Positions 7,381 through 17,583 are shown, counted from the stretch's first letter. The stretch: 64,000 bases of DNA from Acinetobacter wuhouensis (GCF_001696605.3 NZ_CP031716.1:2604001-2668000); one strand, 5' to 3'. The notes: generated by a model not told the origin, from the letters alone. Program-made: numbers and translations.

Positions 7381-8925
7381 CTACACCAAAATCAATGCAG
7401 GATTTTCAACAAACTGCTTAAAGGCTGCCAAGAATTTTGCACCCAATGCACCATCAATCACTCGATGATCACAGGACAAGGTCGCGGTCACCATTTGACG
7501 TACCACAATCGCATCACCTTCAACAATCGCGCGTTTTTCAGCCGCTCCCAAAGCGAGAATTGCGCCTTGCGGTGGATTGATAATCGCATCAAAGGCTTTG
7601 ATGCCTAACATTCCCAAATTGGAAATGCTGAAACTACCACCCTGGAATTCATCAGGCGCAAGTTTTCCTGTCTTGGCACGTGTTGCCAAATCACGCATAT
7701 CATTGGAAATCTGTGCCAAAGACTTGCTGTTGGCAGATTTAATAATCGGTGTGATCAAACCATTTTCAATCGCCACAGCAACTGAAATATCCGCTTGATT
7801 AAACTGTAAAATTTGCTGATTTTCTTCATCAAACTGTACATTGACCTGTGGCACTTTAACCAATGCTGCCGCAGCGGCTTTGATCAGCATATCGTTAATC
7901 GACAATTTAACCTGTGGCACAGTGGCATTAATTTGCTGTCGTAAGCCCTGAATTGCATCGACATTTAAATCAACCGTTAAACGGAAATGTGGTGCATTAC
8001 GTTTTGCAGCTTGTAAGCGTGATGCAATGGCTTTACGCATCCCATTCATTGGAATCGCTGTAACTTGAGCGGTTTCTGATGAAGTACTCCCTACAGTTTC
8101 AACAATGGTTGGATTTTCACGTTGATAAACAGCTTCAACATCTTCTTTCGATACTCGACCACGTGAACCCGAAGCACGGCAATCATGTAGATTAATCCCC
8201 CACTGTTTTGCCAAACGACGTGCAACTGGGGTTGCTAAAACCTGGCTATCATCCGCTGTAGATTTTGCAACTTTTCCACTCGATTGGTGACGTACATCTG
8301 GCCACGCTCCATCTGCTGCCTGCACTGCAAGTTGAATATCTTTGACACTGATACGACCTTCACGTCCTGAACCTGTGATCTGTGCTAAATTGACATTGTG
8401 TTTTTCAGCCAATTTCAAAGCATGCGGTGTAGTAAATATTTCATCGACCTGCTGATAACCTTGTAAAGTTGCAGGCACTGAATAACCACCTTGCGCAACG
8501 GGTTTGGTTGCTTTTGGCGTACTATTTTGTACAGGTGCAGTCTGAACTTTTGTTTCTATGGTCGCAGTTGTTGTAGTTGCTACTTTTTCAGCGACCACTT
8601 CGGTAGATTTGGTTTCAGTTGCTGCTGTGCTTGATCCACCCAAAGATTGAGCAAATGCTTCAATTTCTGCATCGGACACTTGGCTGTCTGCACAAATGGC
8701 AATGATTCCACCGACAATTAATGTATCACCTGCTTTGGCAATAATTTTGCGTAAAGTACTGTCAAAAGGGGCTTCTAATACATTGACGATTTTTGTAGTT
8801 TCAATTTCACAAATTTCATCGCCTTTATTAAAAGTCGTGCCTTCCTGAATCAGCCATTGGGCAATCGTACCCTCTTCCATCGACAAACCCCATTTTGGGA
8901 TTTCCAAGGTTTTAATTTCGCTCAT
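7381..8925 (-). CDS. acoC: Dihydrolipoamide acetyltransferase, E2 of acetoin dehydrogenase
   Basis: A 514-residue E2 core protein that accepts the acetyl group from E1 and passes it to CoA. Domains in order: a lipoyl domain (1-80) with lipoylated Lys45 in IETTKIVN; a Thr/Ala/Val-rich linker (about 98-150); two peripheral-subunit-binding domains (about 165-201, TPHALKLAEKHNVN, and about 229-266, TPVARRLAKQWGIN); and the acyltransferase domain ending in the catalytic CDHRVIDG. Two binding domains in one E2 chain are unusual in number. The gene sits 1 bp after acoB and 10 bp before lpdA. Its lipoyl domain is the likely substrate of the neighbouring lipoyl synthase. Confidence 0.93.
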   Translation of the reverse strand: MSEIKTLEIPKWGLSMEEGTIAQWLIQEGTTFNKGDEICEIETTKIVNVLEAPFDSTLRKIIAKAGDTLIVGGIIAICADSQVSDAEIEAFAQSLGGSSTAATETKSTEVVAEKVATTTTATIETKVQTAPVQNSTPKATKPVAQGGYSVPATLQGYQQVDEIFTTPHALKLAEKHNVNLAQITGSGREGRISVKDIQLAVQAADGAWPDVRHQSSGKVAKSTADDSQVLATPVARRLAKQWGINLHDCRASGSRGRVSKEDVEAVYQRENPTIVETVGSTSSETAQVTAIPMNGMRKAIASRLQAAKRNAPHFRLTVDLNVDAIQGLRQQINATVPQVKLSINDMLIKAAAAALVKVPQVNVQFDEENQQILQFNQADISVAVAIENGLITPIIKSANSKSLAQISNDMRDLATRAKTGKLAPDEFQGGSFSISNLGMLGIKAFDAIINPPQGAILALGAAEKRAIVEGDAIVVRQMVTATLSCDHRVIDGALGAKFLAAFKQFVENPALILV

Positions 8926-8926
8926 C

Positions 8927-9946
8927 CTAAGCCTCCAAAGTTTTACGTACAGCCTGTTCGATACGTTCTACACTTGGTAACCATTCTTTTTCCAATACAG
9001 GCGAAAATGGTACTGGCGAGTGTGGTGGCGTAACCAATTCGATTGGCGCTTTGAGATAATAAAAACCTTTTTGTGCAATCAATGCTGCGACATCATGCCC
9101 AAAACCACAACGTGCTGCAGACTCATCCACAATCACCACACGACCTGTTGAAGCAACAGATTCCAAAATCCCTTCTTCATCGAGTGGAGAAATGGTACGT
9201 GGATCAACTACTTCAACTGAAATGCCTTCTTTGGCTAATTTATCCGCAACTTCATTGGCACGATGCACCATTAAACTCAGCGCAATAATTGTGACATCAG
9301 TGCCTTGGCGTGTGTAATTTGCCACACCGAATGGAATGGTATATGCACCATCTGGCACTTCGCCTTTGATGTCATACAACAGTTTATGCTCACAGAACAC
9401 CACAGGATCGTCATCACGAATCGCTTGAATCAATAAGCCTTTCACATCGTAAGCACTCGATGGCACCACGACTTTTAAGCCTGGTACAGCCGCAAAAACG
9501 TTATAAGGTGACTGTGAATGTTGCGCTGCTGCCGAGAAACCTGCACCGATCATGCCACGTACCACCATTGGTGCTTTAGCTTTGCCCCCAAACATATAAC
9601 GGAACTTGGCTGCTTGGTTATACAACATGTCATGACACACGCCGTAGAAATCCATAAACATCAAGTCCGCTACTGGACGTAAACCTGTTGCAGCAGCGCC
9701 TGCTGCCATTCCTATAATTGCCGATTCGGTAATCGGGGTATCAATTACACGCTCAGAACCGAACTCAGTCCACAAGCCTTTGGTCACACCGAGTACGCCA
9801 CCAAAGCCTTCCAATTTATTGTCATCGGTATTTTTACCGCCATGACCACCACGAACATCTTCACCCACCACGATCACACTTGGATCACGGCGCATTTCTA
9901 ATTCAATCGCTTCTTTAATCGCATTTCGATAACTTTTATTTGGCAT
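8927..9946 (-). CDS. acoB: Acetoin dehydrogenase E1 component, beta subunit
   Basis: A 339-residue transketolase-like beta subunit of the thiamine-diphosphate-dependent E1 enzyme. The start resembles other E1-beta chains (IVVGEDVRGG near 25-34), followed by DTPITESAIIGMAAGAA near 89-106, which includes the glutamate that activates the cofactor, and a C-terminal transketolase domain with VVDPRTISPLD. With AcoA it cleaves acetoin, releasing acetaldehyde and passing the acetyl unit to the lipoyl arm of AcoC. It starts 15 bp after acoA and ends 1 bp before acoC. Confidence 0.94.
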   Translation of the reverse strand: MPNKSYRNAIKEAIELEMRRDPSVIVVGEDVRGGHGGKNTDDNKLEGFGGVLGVTKGLWTEFGSERVIDTPITESAIIGMAAGAAATGLRPVADLMFMDFYGVCHDMLYNQAAKFRYMFGGKAKAPMVVRGMIGAGFSAAAQHSQSPYNVFAAVPGLKVVVPSSAYDVKGLLIQAIRDDDPVVFCEHKLLYDIKGEVPDGAYTIPFGVANYTRQGTDVTIIALSLMVHRANEVADKLAKEGISVEVVDPRTISPLDEEGILESVASTGRVVIVDESAARCGFGHDVAALIAQKGFYYLKAPIELVTPPHSPVPFSPVLEKEWLPSVERIEQAVRKTLEA

Positions 9947-9961
9947 TGCTTTACTATTCCT

Positions 9962-10924
9962 TTAGTAAGAGACGTAAACATCGGTAAGCAGTTGAGAGAC
10001 TTCTGGATAATTGGCAGCACGGGCTTTTGCAACCGCAGCATCTACATTGGCTTTTGACTCTGCATCAATCGCATCCAGTTTGGCTTCATCAATTTTTCCT
10101 TTGACTTTTTCACGGAAGATTTTCAAAGGATCTTTATGCTCTTTGACATAATCAAGTTCTTCCTTAGAGCGGATCAAACCTGGATCACCTTCGAAATGTC
10201 CATAAAAACGGTTGGTTACGCTTTCAATCACACTTGGACCTTCGCCACGGCGTGCACGCTCAATCGCTCTTTGTGCAACCTCATACATCGCAAAGAAATC
10301 AGTACCATCTACTTTTTCCGCAGGCATACCAAAGGCTGCTGCACGTCCTGCAATATCTTTGCTACCGACCGCATAATCATGTGCTGTACCTTCACCAAAA
10401 CCATTATTTTCAAAGACAAAAACCACAGGCAATTTTAAAACCACAGCCATGTTCATCGCTTCAAACGTCAAGCCTTGATTCGAGCCACCATCCCCTGTAA
10501 AGGACAAACCAATTCCGCCTGTTTTAAGAGTTTTGGCCGTCAACGCAGCTCCAATCGCCAATGGTGGACCACCACCGACAATCCCGTTTGCACCGAGCAT
10601 GCCTTTGTCCAAATCGGCAATATGCATTGATCCGCCCTTGCCGCGGCAAAGTCCGTCATCTTTACCAAAAATTTCCAACATCATGCCGTGGATATCACAA
10701 CCTTTGGCAATACAGTGTCCATGACCACGATGGGTAGAGGTGATAAAATCTTTATCCGTTAAATTTTCACAAATCCCCACCGCAACGGCTTCTTCACCGC
10801 TATAAAGATGAATAAAGCCAGGAATATCGCCTGTATTATTTTCATCATGTAGACGATCTTCAAACTCACGAATATCTCGCATCCGTCGATATGCTGCTAG
10901 CAATTGCTCTTCCGTTAATTGCAT
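9962..10924 (-). CDS. acoA: Acetoin dehydrogenase E1 component, alpha subunit
   Basis: A 320-residue E1-alpha chain and first gene of the aco operon. The thiamine-diphosphate motif is intact: GDG at 144-146 (GDGGSNQG), closing with N173-N174 in ENNGFG; the substrate-pocket stretch STHRGHGH is at 63-70. A clear Shine-Dalgarno, AAGGA, lies 8 nt before ATG 10924. The upstream 359 bp is very AT-rich and shared with the divergent lipA paralogue. I found no sigma-54 promoter there, although aco operons in several other bacteria use one with the activator AcoR. Confidence 0.94.
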   Translation of the reverse strand: MQLTEEQLLAAYRRMRDIREFEDRLHDENNTGDIPGFIHLYSGEEAVAVGICENLTDKDFITSTHRGHGHCIAKGCDIHGMMLEIFGKDDGLCRGKGGSMHIADLDKGMLGANGIVGGGPPLAIGAALTAKTLKTGGIGLSFTGDGGSNQGLTFEAMNMAVVLKLPVVFVFENNGFGEGTAHDYAVGSKDIAGRAAAFGMPAEKVDGTDFFAMYEVAQRAIERARRGEGPSVIESVTNRFYGHFEGDPGLIRSKEELDYVKEHKDPLKIFREKVKGKIDEAKLDAIDAESKANVDAAVAKARAANYPEVSQLLTDVYVSY

Positions 10925-11283
10925 ATATTTTGTCCTTTATCATTTAATCAAAAAGTAAATCCATATTATAAATTTCAAATATGGATGTTTAATTCCTGTT
11001 TATTTATATAAAATTATTTTCAAATTAATTAATATTAGACTAAAAAAATATTATTTAAAAAATCCAAATAAAAACATTAAAAACAAGAGCTTAAAACCAA
11101 AAAATAATTGTAATTTTTTTATAATTTTCAAAAACTTAAAAAACCAAACCTTTACCCAACCTTTATTTTATAATATTAATATTTTGTATTAATTTATTAT
11201 TTTTAAAACAGATTAAATATATTTGACATTTAAAATATAAATGCCATTTTATATTTAATTCACTATCTTATGGACGATTTAAA
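10925..11283. promoter_or_regulatory. Divergent aco/lipA intergenic region
   Basis: This 359-bp gene-free stretch between acoA (minus) and the lipA paralogue (plus) is extremely AT-rich, with many runs of A and T and no tRNA, terminator or usable ORF that I can see. It must hold the promoters for both directions. No TGGC-N8-TTGC element is visible on either strand, so a sigma-70-type promoter is more likely. Confidence 0.6.
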
Positions 11284-12264
11284 ATGGATTTAAAACGCTC
11301 AATTACAACAGGTCAAAAATTACGTGGCGCAGATAAAATGTCACGTATTCCTGTAAAAATTATTCCGACTGAACAAATTCCCAAAAAGCCTGAATGGATT
11401 CGCGCCAAAATTAGTCATCCAGAAGAAATCGCACAGATTAAAAGCCTATTACGTCAGCAAAAACTACATACTGTTTGTGAAGAAGCTGCTTGTCCAAACC
11501 TGCCCGAATGCTTTGGTGGTGGCACAGCAACCTTTATGATTATGGGCGATATTTGTACCCGCAGATGCCCTTTCTGTGATGTGGCTCATGGTCGTCCCAA
11601 TACCTTAGATATTAATGAGCCCACACATTTAGCTGAATCGGTGAAAAATTTAAATCTAAAATATGTGGTGATCACTTCTGTAGATCGTGATGATTTAGCA
11701 GATGGTGGTGCACAACATTTTGCTGATTGTATTCACGAAATTCGTAAAACGAGTCCAGATACATTGATTGAAATTCTTGTACCTGACTTTCGAGGAAGAT
11801 TAGATATTGCCTTAAAAATTTTGAGTGAAACTCCACCCGATGTGTTTAATCACAATATTGAAACTGTGCCACGTTTATATCGTGCCATGCGTCCAGGTTC
11901 AGACTATCAACATTCTCTTGATTTATTGAAATCATTTAAACAACTCAGACCAGATATTGCGACCAAATGCGGATTAATGGTTGGGCTGGGTGAAGTGGAA
12001 GCCGAAGTGATTGTATTGCTAAATGATCTCAGTGATCATGCCGTGGATTATGTCACCATTGGACAATATTTACAGCCTTCAAAATCTCATGCACCTATTC
12101 ATCGTTTTGTTTCACTTCATGAATTTGAGCATTATCAAACTCATGGGCAATTACTAGGGTTTAAAAATATCTGGAGTGCGCCTATGGTTCGTTCAAGTTA
12201 TTTTGCTGATCGCCAATTTAAAGGTGAAGCTGTACCTAAACCCTTTTCACGTGAAAAAATCTAA
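11284..12264 (+). CDS. lipA: Lipoyl synthase paralogue dedicated to the aco cluster
   Basis: A 326-residue radical-SAM lipoyl synthase that inserts two sulfurs into octanoylated lipoyl domains. Both [4Fe-4S] motifs are present: [12 protein letters not shown] (auxiliary cluster, CX4CX5C) and [10 protein letters not shown] (radical SAM, CX3CX2C). The C-terminal [14 protein letters not shown] supplies the conserved serine. It is clearly homologous along its full length to the second copy at 15866-16879 but diverges at both ends. It is divergent from acoA. The context suggests it supplies extra capacity for lipoylating AcoC during growth on acetoin or butanediol. Confidence 0.94.
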   Translation: MDLKRSITTGQKLRGADKMSRIPVKIIPTEQIPKKPEWIRAKISHPEEIAQIKSLLRQQKLHTVCEEAACPNLPECFGGGTATFMIMGDICTRRCPFCDVAHGRPNTLDINEPTHLAESVKNLNLKYVVITSVDRDDLADGGAQHFADCIHEIRKTSPDTLIEILVPDFRGRLDIALKILSETPPDVFNHNIETVPRLYRAMRPGSDYQHSLDLLKSFKQLRPDIATKCGLMVGLGEVEAEVIVLLNDLSDHAVDYVTIGQYLQPSKSHAPIHRFVSLHEFEHYQTHGQLLGFKNIWSAPMVRSSYFADRQFKGEAVPKPFSREKI

Positions 12265-12500
12265 TCTTTGTTACAGATAAAGCGATTTATTCCAACCAAA
12301 GTTGTATATGTTTTACACGACTTTTTTCATAAAATTTAAACTGAAAATATTTTTATAATGTGTAACTCTAGGATTTTTAAACCGTGATGGATGAGTAATT
12401 CGTTGGATAGAGGTTATCCGTATTCAACAAATATAAAATCCGATAAATATAATAAATACAGTATGTTGATGAATATAGCTCAATCATGAAGGAATATGAT

Positions 12501-13598
12501 ATGAATCTATGGAATAAGTTGCAGCGTTCTCCGCAACAACTGCAAACAACTCATTTTGTGAATATGGACTCAATTACATCAGCACCATTATTTACACTCA
12601 CTCAAGAAGAACAACCTTCTCTATTTCGTCGATCTATTCAACATAAACATCAAGATTTGCTCAAAATTGCTGAAGATTCAGGTATGGCGATTGGGGTGAC
12701 AGATCATCAAGGAACACTACTTTGGACATGGAGTAGTCGTCCAATGCTCTCTTCAGCAGAACAAGCTCATTTTGTCGAGGGCGGTCATTGGTCAACTCAA
12801 GCTGTAGGAACCAATGCAATTGGGTTAGCACTCAACAATCATATAGCGAGTTGTGTTTATTCTCATGAGAATCAAATGCATAGCGTACGTGATTGGGTAT
12901 GTTATGCAACGCCAATTTTAGATCCAATATCTGGGCAATTTCATGGAGTTATTAACCTTTCGACTAAATATAAAAAACATACGTCACTTGGACTTTTAGC
13001 TGTAGAGCATTGTGCCGAATTAGTAAAGCGCGCGATTCAATTTGAACAAAAAAATGTTTTATACATAAAAGCTTTGGGAACTCCTCAAGTACAGTTTAAT
13101 CAACAAACGATCCCGCTTACACATCGGCAAATTGAGATCCTCTGTATGTTGGCATTATATGCAGAAGGGATTAGTTTAAATGAATTGCACTATGCGCTTT
13201 ATGGTGACCGCAATATTAGTGAAAAAACGCTAAAAGCTGAACTTTCCCAACTCAGAACACTGTTGCCTGACTGCATTCTTTCACGCCCCTATAAATTAGC
13301 ATGTGAAGTACAAACTGATTTTTTACGTGCTGAAAAATCACTAGATGCAGGCTTTTTGGCTAGCATTTTTTCACTCTATAAAGGGAGTTTTTTAACGAAA
13401 TCTGAAAGTCCTGTTTTATCTTCGTGGCGTGATTGTTTCGATGCTCGTTTAAGCCATCTGATTTATCAAATGGAAGACATTGATCAACTTCTCAAATTGG
13501 TTGGACGTGTTCCAGACCGAATTGATGCCATGCATCGTTTGCTCGAATTACTTCCATCCAACCATCAACTGAGAGAGAAAATTTTACAAAGGCTTTGA
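12501..13598 (+). CDS. GAF-domain regulator with SARP/OmpR-like winged helix, probable aco regulator
   Basis: A 365-residue protein. The first half resembles the sensor part of AcoR: a GAF domain at about 50-180 with AVGTNAIGLAL near 100 and a following block typical of AcoR-like sensors (NLSTKYKKHTSLG). Instead of the AAA+ sigma-54 activator domain, the second half has a winged helix at about 190-260 (LTHRQIEILCMLALYAEGIS, then LYGDRNISEKTLKAELSQLR), and the tail resembles the bacterial transcriptional activation domain of SARP regulators. The start is ATG 12501, with AAGGAA 6 nt upstream; ATG 12486 in the same frame has no ribosome site. It lies next to the aco lipA, so control of the aco genes by acetoin is likely but unproven. 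Confidence 0.8.
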   Translation: MNLWNKLQRSPQQLQTTHFVNMDSITSAPLFTLTQEEQPSLFRRSIQHKHQDLLKIAEDSGMAIGVTDHQGTLLWTWSSRPMLSSAEQAHFVEGGHWSTQAVGTNAIGLALNNHIASCVYSHENQMHSVRDWVCYATPILDPISGQFHGVINLSTKYKKHTSLGLLAVEHCAELVKRAIQFEQKNVLYIKALGTPQVQFNQQTIPLTHRQIEILCMLALYAEGISLNELHYALYGDRNISEKTLKAELSQLRTLLPDCILSRPYKLACEVQTDFLRAEKSLDAGFLASIFSLYKGSFLTKSESPVLSSWRDCFDARLSHLIYQMEDIDQLLKLVGRVPDRIDAMHRLLELLPSNHQLREKILQRL

Positions 13599-14203
13599 TT
13601 CAATACGCTTCTCTACTTTCAAAAATATTAGCTAAGGTCAAAGCCCTTAGAAAAAGTAGCTACTATTCAATTAACAGCCTCTTTCTATACCCCTTCATAG
13701 AATGAATAGGCTGAAATTGCTTTTATTTTGATTAAGCCTATATCGGGTAAAAAATTCTGCATCAGCAAATATTTTGGTTAAGCTTCTTTCAACCATCCAA
13801 TTGCATTTATTTAAAGTGAAGCAACTACTTATTTTAAATAATAATTTTTCATACTAACTATACCTTCCAATATCTTTTTATACTTCGTTAATTGTCGCAT
13901 TTGCTAGGATATGTTTACATTTTAAGTATAGAATTTACTCGATAAAAGGAACCAAATAAATATACAAGCTAATGCAACAGCCCCTCATAACTACACTTTA
14001 GCTGATCATAACTTGTTACTATCCCTCTAAATTGTTTCAACCTACAAAAGGATCAGCAGGCTTTAGTTACTGTTCTACTCAGCAGGAAAAGTATGATGGG
14101 GTTAAAGGGCATATTGTGATTAATTTATTTTGCAATAGACGGAGCAAACAAGTGAAATTAAGAAATAATTCCCCTGAAAACATAACATTTTGATCGCTAG
14201 TCA
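13599..14203. other. Gene-free interval between the aco regulator and sthA
   Basis: About 600 bp that is AT-rich, with stop codons in all frames. A short stretch around 14050-14130 reads like a decayed coding fragment, but I cannot assign it to any family. I see no RNA gene or repeat. Confidence 0.5.
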
Positions 14204-14237
14204 TAAAAAAACCAGTTCAAAAGAGCTGGTTTTTTTA
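14204..14237. terminator. Bidirectional terminator after sthA
   Basis: Stem CCAGTTC/GAGCTGG with an AAAA loop, flanked by an A run on the left and a T run on the right. It lies 16 bp past the sthA stop and can act on either strand. Confidence 0.8.
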
Positions 14238-14252
14238 TGTATTTAGATAAGA

Positions 14253-15668
14253 TTAGAACAATCGATTCATACCATTCAACGTTGCTACACGATAAGCTTC
14301 TGCCATCGTTGGATAGTTGAACGTGGTTTCCACAAAATACTTAATGGTATTGTTACCACTTTGCATCACGGCTTGACCAATGTGGATAATTTCCGCAGCA
14401 TTATTACCGAAACAATGTACACCAAGCAACTCTAACGTATCACGATGGAACAAGATTTTAAGCTCGCCCACAGTATCACCTGTGATCTGCGCACGTGCCA
14501 AATGACGGAACGATGCTTGACCCACTTCATACGGAATTTTTTCTTCAGTGAGCTGACTTTCAGTTTTACCAAAGAAAGAAATTTCTGGAATGGTGTAAAT
14601 CCCTGTTGGAATATCTTTCACAGGTTTAACATCAAGCTCACCGCTCATATTCGAACCTGCACAACGACCTTGGTCATAAGCCGCCGAAGCAAGCGATGGC
14701 CAACCGATGACATCACCTGCAGCATAAATATTTGCAACTTCAGTTTGATACTGATCATTGACCGCGAGCTGACCACGACTGTTTGGTGTGATACCAACAT
14801 TTTCAAGACCTAAGCCATCGGTATTCCCCGAACGACCGTTACACCACAAGATCGCATCGGCTTTGATTTTCTTACCACTTTGTAAATAAAGCACTACATG
14901 ATCATCAGCAGTTTCTAAATGATCAATTTGCTCATTGTGACGAATCAACACACCTTGTTCACGCAAGTGATATGACAATGCATCAGCAATTTCATCATCC
15001 AAATAGCTTAAAAGCTGATGCTGAGTATTAATCAAGTCAACTTTATGATCTAAACCGATGAAAATAGAGGCATATTCGCAGCCAATTACACCTGCACCAT
15101 AAATGATGATTTTATGAATCGTAAAATCTAAATCTAAAATTTTATCTGAATCAAACACGCGTGGATGATTAAAATCTAAGCCTTGAGGATGATATGGACG
15201 GCTACCTGTTGCAACCACCAATTGTTCATATCCAAGGGTTTCTTTAATGCCATCTTCACCAAAAATAATCACGCTATTTTGATCTTGGATATATGCTCGA
15301 CCGTGGAATACATCAATATTGTTACGATCATAAAAGCGTGAGTGCGTATCCACTTGTTGTTGGATAACTTTATGTGCATTACGCAATACTTGTTTCATGG
15401 TGAATTGTTTCCAATCCCCCACTTTTTTAAACATTGGATCACGTTGGTAACGAATGATGCTCGAAACAGTTTGACGCAGTGCTTTACTTGGAATTGTTCC
15501 TACGTGAGTACAGTTACCGCCAAGTTGTTCACGTACATCAACGATCGCAACACGCTTACCCGATTTAGCAAGCTTCATTGCCGCGCCTTCACCAGCAGGT
15601 CCTGAGCCAAGTACGACTGCATCGTATTTCACATAATTCCCACTAACGACTTCTTTCTTACGTGGCAT
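14253..15668 (-). CDS. sthA: Soluble pyridine nucleotide transhydrogenase
   Basis: A 471-residue flavoprotein that transfers reducing equivalents between NADPH and NAD+ in the cytoplasm. The fold is that of dihydrolipoyl dehydrogenase: FAD-binding [10 protein letters not shown] near 21, NAD-binding [11 protein letters not shown] near 180, and ATGSRPYHP. The position of the redox disulfide reads [15 protein letters not shown]: the second cysteine is threonine, which separates SthA from true disulfide reductases. The C-terminus has [13 protein letters not shown] in place of the HPTxxE motif. It is a single-gene unit facing the housekeeping lipA across about 200 bp. Confidence 0.94.
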   Translation of the reverse strand: MPRKKEVVSGNYVKYDAVVLGSGPAGEGAAMKLAKSGKRVAIVDVREQLGGNCTHVGTIPSKALRQTVSSIIRYQRDPMFKKVGDWKQFTMKQVLRNAHKVIQQQVDTHSRFYDRNNIDVFHGRAYIQDQNSVIIFGEDGIKETLGYEQLVVATGSRPYHPQGLDFNHPRVFDSDKILDLDFTIHKIIIYGAGVIGCEYASIFIGLDHKVDLINTQHQLLSYLDDEIADALSYHLREQGVLIRHNEQIDHLETADDHVVLYLQSGKKIKADAILWCNGRSGNTDGLGLENVGITPNSRGQLAVNDQYQTEVANIYAAGDVIGWPSLASAAYDQGRCAGSNMSGELDVKPVKDIPTGIYTIPEISFFGKTESQLTEEKIPYEVGQASFRHLARAQITGDTVGELKILFHRDTLELLGVHCFGNNAAEIIHIGQAVMQSGNNTIKYFVETTFNYPTMAEAYRVATLNGMNRLF

Positions 15669-15865
15669 TCAAAGCTCCTTATATTCAATTCAGTCTAAGT
15701 CTTATGCGATATTATGAACTAAACTTGAATAATTTTCTGTATTTCACATGCATATATTCTGTGATAACCACATTTAGTATATGAATAGTGTTTTTACCCC
15801 ATCTTTTGCCATTTCAGCTATAATGTTAAGCATATCCCCCGTAGAAAACAGTGGAAAAGTTGAAT

Positions 15866-16879
15866 ATGTCAGAGAACCGTAAACCAGAACAGGGTGTCAA
15901 GTTACGTGGTGCAGAGAAAGTCGCGCGTATTCCTGTAAAAGTTATCCCAACGGTTGAAGCACCTCGAAAGCCTGATTGGATTCGTGTAAAAATGGCTGCG
16001 CCTGATGAAGTTCAACGTATTAAAACCACCTTGCGTGCGCAAAAATTACATACTGTCTGTGAAGAGGCTGCTTGTCCGAATCTTCCTGAATGTTTCGGTG
16101 GTGGTACTGCAACCTTTATGATCATGGGTGATATTTGTACGCGTCGTTGTCCATTCTGTGATGTGGCACATGGTCGTCCAAATGCACTTGATCCTGATGA
16201 ACCACGTCACATGGCTGAAACCATTGCTAATCTTGGTTTGAAATATGCTGTAATTACATCTGTAGACCGTGATGATCTATTAGATGGTGGTGCGCAACAT
16301 TTTGTCGATTGTATTAAAGAAGCACGTTCGCAAAGCCCTAAAACATTATTAGAAATTTTAGTCCCAGACTTCCGTGGTCGTATGGATATTGCCCTACGTA
16401 TCATGACTGAATGTCCACCAGATGTGTTTAACCACAACATCGAAACTGTGCCGCGTCTATATAAAGCAATGCGTCCGGGTTCAGATTATCAGCACTCTTT
16501 AAATTTATTGAAAATGTTTAAAGAATATTGCCCTGATGTGCCAACGAAGTGTGGTTTGATGGTGGGTATTGGTGAAACTGAAGAAGAAGTGATTGCGTTG
16601 TTGGATGATCTTCATGCACATGGTGTGGACTATGTGACGATTGGTCAATACTTACAACCATCGAAAGAACATGCGCCAATTGACCGTTTTGTAACGCCTG
16701 AAGAATTTGAACGTTATACTGCACATGGGCAAAAGCTTGGTTTCCGTAATATTTGGGCTGCTCCAATGGTTCGTTCAAGCTACTTTGCTGATCGTCAATA
16801 TTATGGTGAGCCTGTACCACAAGTACGCCGTAAAACTGATCCTGCAAAGAAAATTGCAGTACAAACTATTGAAGCTTAA
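15866..16879 (+). CDS. lipA: Lipoyl synthase (housekeeping copy)
   Basis: A 337-residue radical-SAM lipoyl synthase with [12 protein letters not shown] and [10 protein letters not shown] cluster motifs and RSSYFADRQ near the end. ATG 15866 ([10 protein letters not shown]) is preferred because GGAAA lies 8 nt upstream; an in-frame GTG at 15851 would add five residues. It carries a basic C-terminal tail (RRKTDPAKK) that the aco-linked copy lacks. It stands alone between sthA and its own terminator, and no lipB is in the window. It most likely serves pyruvate and 2-oxoglutarate dehydrogenases and the glycine cleavage system. Confidence 0.94.
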   Translation: MSENRKPEQGVKLRGAEKVARIPVKVIPTVEAPRKPDWIRVKMAAPDEVQRIKTTLRAQKLHTVCEEAACPNLPECFGGGTATFMIMGDICTRRCPFCDVAHGRPNALDPDEPRHMAETIANLGLKYAVITSVDRDDLLDGGAQHFVDCIKEARSQSPKTLLEILVPDFRGRMDIALRIMTECPPDVFNHNIETVPRLYKAMRPGSDYQHSLNLLKMFKEYCPDVPTKCGLMVGIGETEEEVIALLDDLHAHGVDYVTIGQYLQPSKEHAPIDRFVTPEEFERYTAHGQKLGFRNIWAAPMVRSSYFADRQYYGEPVPQVRRKTDPAKKIAVQTIEA

Positions 16880-16901
16880 TTAAAATTTTGCTTTGAAAAT
16901 G

Positions 16902-16931
16902 AAAAGCCAATCGGAAATGATTGGCTTTTTT
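16902..16931 (+). terminator. Rho-independent terminator of lipA
   Basis: AAAAGCCAATC and GATTGGCTTTTTT form a strong stem with a GGAAAT loop and a T run, 22 bp past the stop. Confidence 0.88.
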
Positions 16932-16954
16932 ATTTAAGCTCGATACTTATAAAT

Positions 16955-17365
16955 TTATCTACACTTCCCTACAGTCTTCCCCTCAATCATACTGTTTGAA
17001 GATTGAAGTTTTGTCACTGGAGAACAATAAAAATTACCCGAAATCATAGCCTTGTCTAAGCTAATCACAGCAGGTGCTTGAACATCGCCTTCGATCATGG
17101 AGTTAATCAGTTTAACCGATCTCGCTGTCGTCGCTTGAACATTTCCAGAAACAGAAGAGTTATTTAAAACCAAACTCGCGCCTTTTTGAACAGTGATCGT
17201 GCCATCTACAGATGATAGATTCACTGTACATGTTGCACCTGCGGGTACAGTCAGACTTCCTACAGCATTATTACTAATTGTACTACTACAATTTGCTGCA
17301 AAAGTAAGTTGAGCGGTTGCTAAACCAGCGGTCACCATAACGGTTTTTAGAAAAATATTTTTCAT
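16955..17365 (-). CDS. Secreted small protein with beta-helix-like repeats, unknown function
   Basis: 136 residues from ATG 17365, which is preceded by GAGG 9 nt upstream; the frame is open further 5' but without support. An N-terminal signal peptide (MKNIFLKTVMVTAGLATAQL, cleavage after TFA-A) predicts export. The mature part has short Ser/Asn/Val-rich repeats such as SSVSGNVQ, NSMIEGDVQ and KAMISGNF, the pattern of a small bactofilin-like or right-handed beta-helix protein. Three cysteines (in ANCSS, FYCS and GKCR) and one in ATCTV could form disulfides. It stands alone between lipA and an M61 peptidase. I do not recognise the family. Confidence 0.7.
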   Translation of the reverse strand: MKNIFLKTVMVTAGLATAQLTFAANCSSTISNNAVGSLTVPAGATCTVNLSSVDGTITVQKGASLVLNNSSVSGNVQATTARSVKLINSMIEGDVQAPAVISLDKAMISGNFYCSPVTKLQSSNSMIEGKTVGKCR

Positions 17366-17583
17366 ATAGAACATCCTCGGAAATTTTAAAATTTTATTTA
17401 AATTAAACTTATTATTTAAAACATCTTTATAGTATGTGTTTTCATATGACGTTTTGATTACAGATCTGTTGATAATTATTAGTGCTACGTAAAGTTTGTA
17501 AGCCATCTGCGTCAATCATGTTCAAATTGTGAAGTGATGATATACAAGCTGTAAATCTAGTATAGATATGCACATAGTGATAA

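Noticed and set aside
10925-11283. A sigma-54 promoter in front of acoA, as in other aco operons
   Set aside because: I searched both strands by eye for TGGC-N8-TTGC and found none; the regulator also lacks the AAA+ domain.
14050-14130. A stretch that reads KDQQALVTVLLSRKSMMG in one frame
   Set aside because: Too short and without upstream support to call a gene remnant; noted only as possible decay.
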